The notes under the pieces were generated by a model. It saw only the letters and a program-made list of their open reading frames with translations. It was not told where the DNA came from and did not search any database. The translations under genes were made by a program, and so were the position numbers. From positions 1 through 12,689 of the forward strand of contig DATEMG010000186.1 in NCBI GenBank assembly GCA_035275805.1: DNA of 12,689 nt. Direction: 5' to 3'. This stretch comes from JAJVID01 sp035275805. GTDB taxonomy: Bacteria; Acidobacteriota; Blastocatellia; RBC074. Shown here piece by piece: positions 8,016-12,689 of this stretch (its first letter is position 1; each line of letters opens with the position of its first letter).

Positions 8016-9011
8016 TTACCGCCTGGGGCTGATATGGATCGCCACCACTTTCATTTGTCCCTGTCGTTTGCCGAGGCTGATGGTGTAACGATATTGCGCG
8101 AGCGGCCCGCCGCCCGCCTGGGAATAAACCGAGCCGAGGACTTGGATGATAGATATCTCTCCATCCCCGCTGGAGCCGTAGTTGTCAAATTCGAATCTTC
8201 TGGCGGCCGAATCGAAACCTCTGCCCCCGGCTATTTCTTGCGCCCTGTCGTAGACGGCGCCAGTGGAATCGGTCCCGATGTAATCATCAGCCAGGATGCG
8301 CTCGAGGACCGCTGGGTCGCGGCGCAATTGCGCGTAGACGACCTCACGTATCAGCGCAAACCCATATCGATTGTCTGCCTGATCGGACCGTGGTTGTGGT
8401 TCCGCGTCGATTGAGACTGCCAGGCTCGCTTTGGACGGAGGGGGCGGAGGCGGCCGGTCGTCCCGCCGGGAAATCCGAGCTTGAATGGCTAACTCCTCGC
8501 GGCGCTTGATCTCATTGGCGCCGTCGCCCTCGTGCAGCCATCTGAGCACACTCGAAGCCAACTGGCGGAATTCGGGAGACGGGTCGGCTTGAGCAATGGC
8601 GCTCAAACGCTCGACATCAGCCCTTCTGCCCAGGCTGTGAATGACGATCTCCTTGACTATCGGGTCGCTACTCTGCTGAAAAAGTTTTACCAGCGCGCCG
8701 GAGTTCTTGTCACGATCAAAGAAGACGAGCCGCGATAGCGCATCGCGGCCGAGTTCAGGATCGGTCAAAGCCGTCTGAACCAGCCCGTCATAGCCCTGGC
8801 GGTCGCCGATGTCTTTCACCGCCTGCGCTTTTGGAGGGAGCGTATCAACGGGTTTGGACGCGCCTTTCTCAGCCTGACGCTGCGCCAGCCCGGACTTTAG
8901 GTTACTTCCGGGAAGCAACAGCCAGATGACGAAAGCGATCAATCCCACCGTCAGAAGCAAAAATCTCCATTGCTGCGCGACCACGCGCGTTCGATCATTA
9001 TTGAGAATCAT
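8016..9011 (-). CDS. protease-less BlaR1-like membrane protein (truncated paralogue, copy C)
   Basis: First gene of the operon. The frame keeps only the part of a BlaR1-like protein after the M56 domain. It has a short cytoplasmic N-terminus (MILNNDRTR, matching MILNKDR of copies A and B), one transmembrane segment (about 16-33), HEAT-like repeats, a short polyproline linker, and an NTF2/DUF4440-like domain ending VVAIHISPRR. No HExxH protease motif remains. I chose the ATG at 9011 (331 residues) because GGAG lies 7 nt upstream. An upstream TTG at 9107 would extend the frame but has no good ribosome site. The stop of the remnant N-terminal frame (9026) lies 14 nt before this ATG, so reinitiation is possible. 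The clean 331-codon frame suggests it may still be made, perhaps as a decoy sensor; that is inference. It could also be a decaying pseudogene. Confidence 0.7.
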   Translation of the reverse strand: MILNNDRTRVVAQQWRFLLLTVGLIAFVIWLLLPGSNLKSGLAQRQAEKGASKPVDTLPPKAQAVKDIGDRQGYDGLVQTALTDPELGRDALSRLVFFDRDKNSGALVKLFQQSSDPIVKEIVIHSLGRRADVERLSAIAQADPSPEFRQLASSVLRWLHEGDGANEIKRREELAIQARISRRDDRPPPPPPSKASLAVSIDAEPQPRSDQADNRYGFALIREVVYAQLRRDPAVLERILADDYIGTDSTGAVYDRAQEIAGGRGFDSAARRFEFDNYGSSGDGEISIIQVLGSVYSQAGGGPLAQYRYTISLGKRQGQMKVVAIHISPRR

Positions 9012-9025
9012 CTCAATACTCCTTT

Positions 9026-9124
9026 TTAGCATTTGTTTGTGGGAAATGAACGCCAACTCCATCCCAGCAGACCCGCCGCGCCCTGGCCAGCGGTCGTGAT
9101 GAGCCAATCAGTCGGAGCATTCAT
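9026..9124 (-). pseudogene. remnant N-terminus of copy C (first ~26 codons of a blaR1-like gene)
   Basis: The 32-codon frame MNAPTDWLITTAGQGAAGLLGWSW... matches the start of copy B (MNMLTNPFVTASAKGAAWLLVWSW). It has its own GGAG at 9132-9135, 7 nt before the ATG. After WSW the frame turns into unrelated codons and stops with TAA at 9026-9028. The DNA instead continues, in another frame, as the region after the M56 domain (LAFISHKQ... versus LALFSARH... in copy B). This marks an internal deletion of about 270 codons, including TM2, TM3 and the HELAH motif. Confidence 0.8.
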
Positions 9125-9189
9125 CTCTTTTCTCCATTTTCGGCGCCTGCCTTCACCGGCGCGCCGAGTGCTGTCTTTTTGTTTTGATG

Positions 9190-9239
9190 ATCAACGTATT
9201 TATACGTTGGCGCGGACGATAACGTATAAATACGTTGAT
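9190..9239. promoter_or_regulatory. paired palindromic operators, probable BlaI binding sites
   Basis: A perfect 19-nt inverted repeat, ATCAACGTATTTATACGTT (9190-9208) and its complement (9221-9239), is separated by 12 nt. Each arm is itself a dyad: AACGTAT-2nt-ATACGTT. One dyad lies in the 17-nt spacer between the -35 and -10 hexamers of the operon promoter; the other lies over the predicted transcription start. Two dyads in the autoregulated promoter is the known layout of BlaI/MecI control regions. Assignment to this BlaI is inferred from position. Confidence 0.8.
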
Positions 9240-9244
9240 GTCAA
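9216..9244 (-). promoter_or_regulatory. sigma70-type promoter of the blaI-blaR operon
   Basis: On the minus strand there is a perfect -35 TTGACA (9244-9239), a 17-nt spacer, and a -10 TATCGT (9221-9216, 4 of 6 matches). Transcription would start near 9209, about 85 nt before the copy C remnant ATG at 9124. The spacer contains one operator dyad. Confidence 0.75.
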
Positions 9245-9328
9245 CGGGATTTTTTCAGCCCGCGGGGCCGCGGCGCCGTTTCGGGTAATTCCGCTTGAAG
9301 TGAGCGAACCGCGATCGCTGCGCAGGCA

Positions 9329-9356
9329 TTGCATTAGTCCGTGGGCCGCGTACAAT
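9329..9356 (+). promoter_or_regulatory. possible promoter of the S9 peptidase gene
   Basis: TTGCAT (9329-9334, weak -35) is followed after 16 nt by TACAAT (9351-9356, 5 of 6 matches to the -10 consensus). The predicted start near 9363 would leave a leader of about 33 nt. The operator dyads lie about 90 nt upstream of this -35, so direct repression by the same BlaI is not obvious. Confidence 0.4.
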
Positions 9357-9395
9357 GCGCGAGTCCGCATTATTAATAACGTGATCGAATTGAAG

Positions 9396-11402
9396 ATGAA
9401 GAATATGAGCAGAATTTTCCCTATCTTTTTTGTCCAGCTTCTCCTTGTAATCGTCGCTCACGCGCAAGCGAAGCGACCGATGACTCCCGAGGACGTCGTC
9501 TCGCTCAACCGCGCCAGCGACGCCCAGATGTCGCCCGACGGTCGCCGCGTCGCGTTCGTCGTCAACTCATGGGACCGCGAGAACGACCGCTTCAATTCCG
9601 ACGTCTGGCTTGTAGACGAGCTGCGGCAGGCAATTCGTATGACCTCGCACCCGAGGCGCGACGATTCGCCGCGCTGGTCACCCGACGCGCGCCGTATAGC
9701 TTTTTTGTCGGAGCGGGACGCCGAAGCCGGCGCGCAAATATTCCTGCTCAACCCCCTCGGCGGCGAGCCTGTTCAACTGACCTCGCACAAGGCGCCGATT
9801 CAAAGTTTCGAGTGGTCGCCCGACGGCCGGCTCATCGCGTTCATCGCCGATGAGGCGCGAGAGAGGTTCAGGACCAAACCTCCGGTCGTAGTCGACGAAG
9901 ATCACCGTTCCGCCCAGTTGTGGGTCGTCAATGTGTCTTCGGGGGAGATAAAGCCGTTGACCAAAGGCTCGCGCCACGTGGCCGCTTTCAACTGGTCATT
10001 CGACGGGTCTCAGATCGTCCTCACGGCGCGCGCGACGCCTAAGCTGATGGACAACGATACGACCGAGGTTTTCGTCGCGCCCGCGAGTTTGCAGAACGCG
10101 CCTTACGGCGCCGCCCAATGGAAGCAGATTACGAAAGGCGGAGGCGCCGAGAATCAGCCGCGATTTTCGCCGGACGGCCGTTGGATTTCCTACCTGGCGC
10201 GCGCCGACGGCGACGTGAACGTGGGGCCGGAGCGCATTCACATCGTGGCCGCGACGGGCGGCGAGCCGCGCGCGCTCGCGCAGACCTTCGACGGATACAT
10301 CAGCTCTTACCGCTGGGTCTTCGATTCGCAGCGCGTAATCTTCCTGGCCGCGCTGGGGGTGAGCGGCAGCCTTTACTCGATGCGTGTCGACGAGCCCTCG
10401 CCCTCGCCGACGTTGATGACGCGCAACGAAGGCGTTACGACCGGATTCTCGATGACCATCGACGGAATGAACATCGCATACATCCACGAAAACCCGCGAA
10501 TGCCGACGGAAGTAGCGCTGCTCAACGCCCGCAACATGATCCCGATTTTGCTGACGCGATTGAACCCGCAGATCGAATCGTTGACGCTCGGACAGGTCGA
10601 TGCCGTCAAATGGAATTCAAACGACGGGACCGAGGTCGAAGGGCTACTGGTCTATCCGGTCGGTTATCAAACCGGCGCGCGCTACCCGTTGCTGACATAT
10701 ATTCATGGCGGACCGGAAGGCGCCTACACAAAAGTCTTCAACGCGAGCTGGAGCGCGTTCCCGCAGGTTTACGCGGGCGCGGGGTACGCCGTCTTCATGC
10801 CCAATTTTCGAGGCTCGTCCAATTACGGCGCGACCTTCGCCCGGTCGAACGCCAGGCTCGTGGGCAAGGTCGATTACGAGGACATCCTGAGCGGCGTCGA
10901 TCACCTGATCAAACTCGGTCTCGTTGACGAGAGCCGCCTGGCTGTCGCCGGGTGGAGCTACGGCGGTTACATGTCGGCCTGGATCATCGGCCACACCGAC
11001 CGCTTCAAATGCGCGGCCTACGGCGCGGGCCTGTCGAACGCCGTGTCGTACTGGGGGAACGCCGACATCGTCCAACAGCGCGAACGGTTGCACGGCGGGA
11101 CGCCCTGGGAGGCGCGCAAGATGTTCGAAGAACAATCGCCGCTCAATTACCTGACCAACGTCAAAACGCCCGCATTGATCTTCCACGGCGAAAAAGACGA
11201 ACGCGTACCGCTGGGCCAATCGCTCGAATCATATCGCACGTTGAAGCGCTTGGGAGTGACGACGCAACTGGTCATTTATCCCGATCAAGGCCACGGCCTA
11301 CTCACGCCGAGTTACCAGTTGGACAAGATGCGGCGCGAGTTCGCATGGGTGGAAAAATATCTGGCGGGAGGTAATGTGCGGCGGGCAGTCAGTTCGCGAT
11401 AA
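9396..11402 (+). CDS. secreted S9-family (prolyl oligopeptidase/acylaminoacyl-peptidase type) serine peptidase
   Basis: A 668-residue exported serine peptidase. Residues 1-26 form a signal peptide (SRIFPIFFVQLLLVIVAHAQ). About residues 30-380 are a PD40/WD40-like β-propeller with repeated SPDGRxxAF/Y blocks (MSPDGRRVAFV, WSPDGRLIAFI, FSPDGRWISYL). The C-terminal α/β-hydrolase domain has GWSYGG with the nucleophile S521, D601 in GEKDERVP and H633 in DQGHG, a complete triad with normal spacing. The family cleaves short peptides, the propeller restricting access; the substrate here is unknown. I chose the ATG at 9396 because it puts the signal peptide at the N-terminus; a second ATG at 9405 is equally plausible. 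The frame is open upstream to 9033, but that extension crosses the operator region and the reverse-strand gene and has no family resemblance. The gene is divergent from the blaI-blaR operon. Confidence 0.92.
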   Translation: MKNMSRIFPIFFVQLLLVIVAHAQAKRPMTPEDVVSLNRASDAQMSPDGRRVAFVVNSWDRENDRFNSDVWLVDELRQAIRMTSHPRRDDSPRWSPDARRIAFLSERDAEAGAQIFLLNPLGGEPVQLTSHKAPIQSFEWSPDGRLIAFIADEARERFRTKPPVVVDEDHRSAQLWVVNVSSGEIKPLTKGSRHVAAFNWSFDGSQIVLTARATPKLMDNDTTEVFVAPASLQNAPYGAAQWKQITKGGGAENQPRFSPDGRWISYLARADGDVNVGPERIHIVAATGGEPRALAQTFDGYISSYRWVFDSQRVIFLAALGVSGSLYSMRVDEPSPSPTLMTRNEGVTTGFSMTIDGMNIAYIHENPRMPTEVALLNARNMIPILLTRLNPQIESLTLGQVDAVKWNSNDGTEVEGLLVYPVGYQTGARYPLLTYIHGGPEGAYTKVFNASWSAFPQVYAGAGYAVFMPNFRGSSNYGATFARSNARLVGKVDYEDILSGVDHLIKLGLVDESRLAVAGWSYGGYMSAWIIGHTDRFKCAAYGAGLSNAVSYWGNADIVQQRERLHGGTPWEARKMFEEQSPLNYLTNVKTPALIFHGEKDERVPLGQSLESYRTLKRLGVTTQLVIYPDQGHGLLTPSYQLDKMRREFAWVEKYLAGGNVRRAVSSR

Positions 11403-11414
11403 TCCGCGCTTCTT

Positions 11415-11644
11415 CTTCTTAGTCGCGGAGCGACGATTGAGCTTAGGCCGGGCGTTTTAACGCCGGTGTCGAGTGTGGGAGAACTCCCTAGTCGCGGAGC
11501 GACGGTTGAAGGATGCGAAGAAAAGTTGAATGTAGCGACGAACTCACAACAATCTCAACCGTCGCTCCGCGACTGGATAATCATTCGCCCCTCAACCGGC
11601 GTTGAAACGCCGGCCTAAGCTCAACCGTCGCTCCGCGACGAAGA
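11415..11644. repeat. nested inverted-repeat element with four GTCGCGGAGCGAC cores
   Basis: The core GTCGCGGAGCGAC occurs at 11422-11434 and 11491-11503, and its complement at 11561-11573 and 11627-11639. The outer arms (about 11415-11467 and 11595-11644) are near-perfect complements of about 50 nt. They each include a GGCGTT..AACGCC hairpin. The inner arms (11490-11509 and 11555-11574) are a perfect 20-nt pair. No coding sequence is seen inside. It resembles a compound REP/REPIN or MITE-like element and fills most of the gap 11403-11674. It may also end transcription from both convergent neighbours. Confidence 0.75.
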
Positions 11645-11674
11645 AAAAATCCGTAGACTGATCTGAAATCTGAT

Positions 11675-12689
11675 CTAGATAATGGTTACCTCGACCTCAG
11701 GCGCGACCGCTGATTTCGGAATCAGCGCGGGCCAGTAAGCCACGACCTCTTCGACCTTCGGGCGACCGCCGCCGAATCCAGTGACTGTCGGCGGGCCGCT
11801 GAGAGCGAGCGGGGCGATCTCTTTCGTGAACCGTTCGACCGCCGCCTTGTCCTTCGACCGCACACCGACGCGCAGCATAACTTCGGCGATGTCGGGCGAA
11901 GGCTCTCCTCCCAAGCCTTCGTGCGTGGCGTTGACTCCGAGGAACTGCGAGAGAATCTCGTCGAATTTCAATCCCAACATATCGAGCCGCTTTCTCAACA
12001 TCGCGTCGGCGGCCCTGGCCTTCGCATAAGCGTCGGGCCAGGCGTAGACCAATCCGCCCGAGGCCTTGAACCCGTCGACGAAACTGATCGAGACCTTGTA
12101 TTGATCGGTCGCCGGGCGGCCTCTGACGCCGGAAACGCGCACGCGGTCTTCGCCGGCCTGCTCCAGGCTGATCGTCGTGAAATCGGCGACGCCGTCCGGG
12201 GTGATGTAATTTTTCGGATCTCCCATCTCGTACATCAACTGCTCTGTGACGCCTGCTACGGTGATTCGCCCGCCGGTCCCCTGGTGTTTGGTGACTGCGA
12301 AGTTTCCGTCATCGCCGGCCTCGACGATCGGGTAGCCGATGTCCCAGAAATCGGGGATCGTTCGCCAATCGACCTGGCAATTGCCGCCCGTGGTTTGCGC
12401 GCCGCATTCGATAATGTGGCCGGCGATCGTCCCGGCGGCGATCTTGTCCCAATCGTCGAGCTTCCAGCCGAATTCGTGGATCATCGGGCCGAGCGTCAAC
12501 CCGGTGTCGGTGCAGCGTCCCGTGACGACGATCTGCGCGCCCTGTTTCAAAGCTTCGGCGATAGGGGCTGCGCCGAAATAGACGTTCGCGCTCGCCACCC
12601 GGTCACGAATCAGCGAGAGCGGCTCGCCCGTGTCCATATTTTTCAGTTCCACTCCCTGCGCGATTAGCTCGTCGAGCCTGTCCATAATG
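11675..12689 (-). CDS. AtuA/DUF1446-family protein, 5' end beyond the window
   Basis: The C-terminal ~337 residues of a protein resembling the acyclic terpene utilization AtuA family (DUF1446). Family-like stretches include NMDTGEPL, a VASANVYFGAAPIAEALKQGA block, IVVTGRCTDTGLTLGPMIHEFGW, GHIIECGAQTTGGN and GDPKNYITPDG. Family members are usually longer than what is seen here. The frame stays open to the right edge and the Met near 12685 lacks the expected N-terminal part, so the gene is partial. AtuA is named from the Pseudomonas citronellol/geraniol cluster, but the reaction of this broad family is not settled, and no other terpene or acyl-CoA gene is visible. The stop is TAG at 11675-11677. 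The gene converges on the S9 peptidase across the repeat element. Confidence 0.82.
   Translation of the reverse strand, partial: IMDRLDELIAQGVELKNMDTGEPLSLIRDRVASANVYFGAAPIAEALKQGAQIVVTGRCTDTGLTLGPMIHEFGWKLDDWDKIAAGTIAGHIIECGAQTTGGNCQVDWRTIPDFWDIGYPIVEAGDDGNFAVTKHQGTGGRITVAGVTEQLMYEMGDPKNYITPDGVADFTTISLEQAGEDRVRVSGVRGRPATDQYKVSISFVDGFKASGGLVYAWPDAYAKARAADAMLRKRLDMLGLKFDEILSQFLGVNATHEGLGGEPSPDIAEVMLRVGVRSKDKAAVERFTKEIAPLALSGPPTVTGFGGGRPKVEEVVAYWPALIPKSAVAPEVEVTII

Noticed and set aside
9190..9239. Rho-independent terminator for a gene entering from outside
   Set aside because: There is no adjacent T-run and no gene ends there. The repeat is interlocked with promoter hexamers, which fits operators.
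9033..9395. N-terminal extension of the S9 peptidase to an ATG at 9033
   Set aside because: It would cross the operators, the operon promoter and the copy C remnant, and would bury the signal peptide at residue ~122. The ATG at 9396 fits an exported protein.
11415..11644. CRISPR array from repeated GTCGCGGAGCGAC
   Set aside because: There are only four copies, two in each orientation, with unequal spacing and extended complementary arms; no cas gene is nearby. It is a palindromic repeat element.

Overview
The window looks like a chromosomal segment of a GC-rich, Gram-negative soil-type bacterium, most likely an Acidobacteriota member of the Blastocatellia type. That placement is an inference from the mix of large secreted M14 and S9 peptidases, BlaI/BlaR-like regulators with unusual sensor domains, and dispersed short palindromes. 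No rRNA or other marker gene is present to confirm it.

Layout. Positions 1-172 hold a REP-like inverted repeat. A 1017-residue secreted M14 metallocarboxypeptidase-like protein follows on the plus strand (173-3226). A short convergent gap contains a REPIN-like repeat pair and a strong terminator hairpin. The centre (3420-9245, minus strand) is a compact regulatory operon. It has a promoter carrying two palindromic operators, then a protease-less BlaR1-like membrane protein, an intact BlaI/MecI repressor, and two M56 (BlaR1-like) membrane metalloproteases with different extracytoplasmic domains. Divergently from it, on the plus strand, lies an S9 (prolyl oligopeptidase-type) secreted serine peptidase (9396-11402). 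A 270-bp gap of nested palindromes precedes the 3' part of an AtuA/DUF1446-family gene on the minus strand, which runs off the right edge.

The operon is the notable part. Its three BlaR-like genes and one BlaI gene look like the remains of three tandem blaI-blaR units. The last blaR copy is preceded by a decayed 3' tail of a lost blaI. The first blaR copy has lost about 270 codons covering its protease domain, with a frame change at the junction. The two intact proteases are nearly identical through the zinc-protease half but carry different sensor modules: HEAT-like repeats plus an NTF2-like domain holding an inserted CXXCH motif in one, and two NTF2-like domains joined by polyproline linkers in the other. 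None carries the penicillin-binding sensor of classical BlaR1.

Inferred working model: BlaI binds the two palindromes in the operon promoter. The M56 proteins sense an unknown periplasmic signal through HEAT/NTF2-like (possibly haem-bearing) domains and relieve repression by proteolysis. The protease-less paralogue could act as a decoy or modulator. Whether the flanking secreted peptidases belong to the same regulon cannot be read from this sequence.
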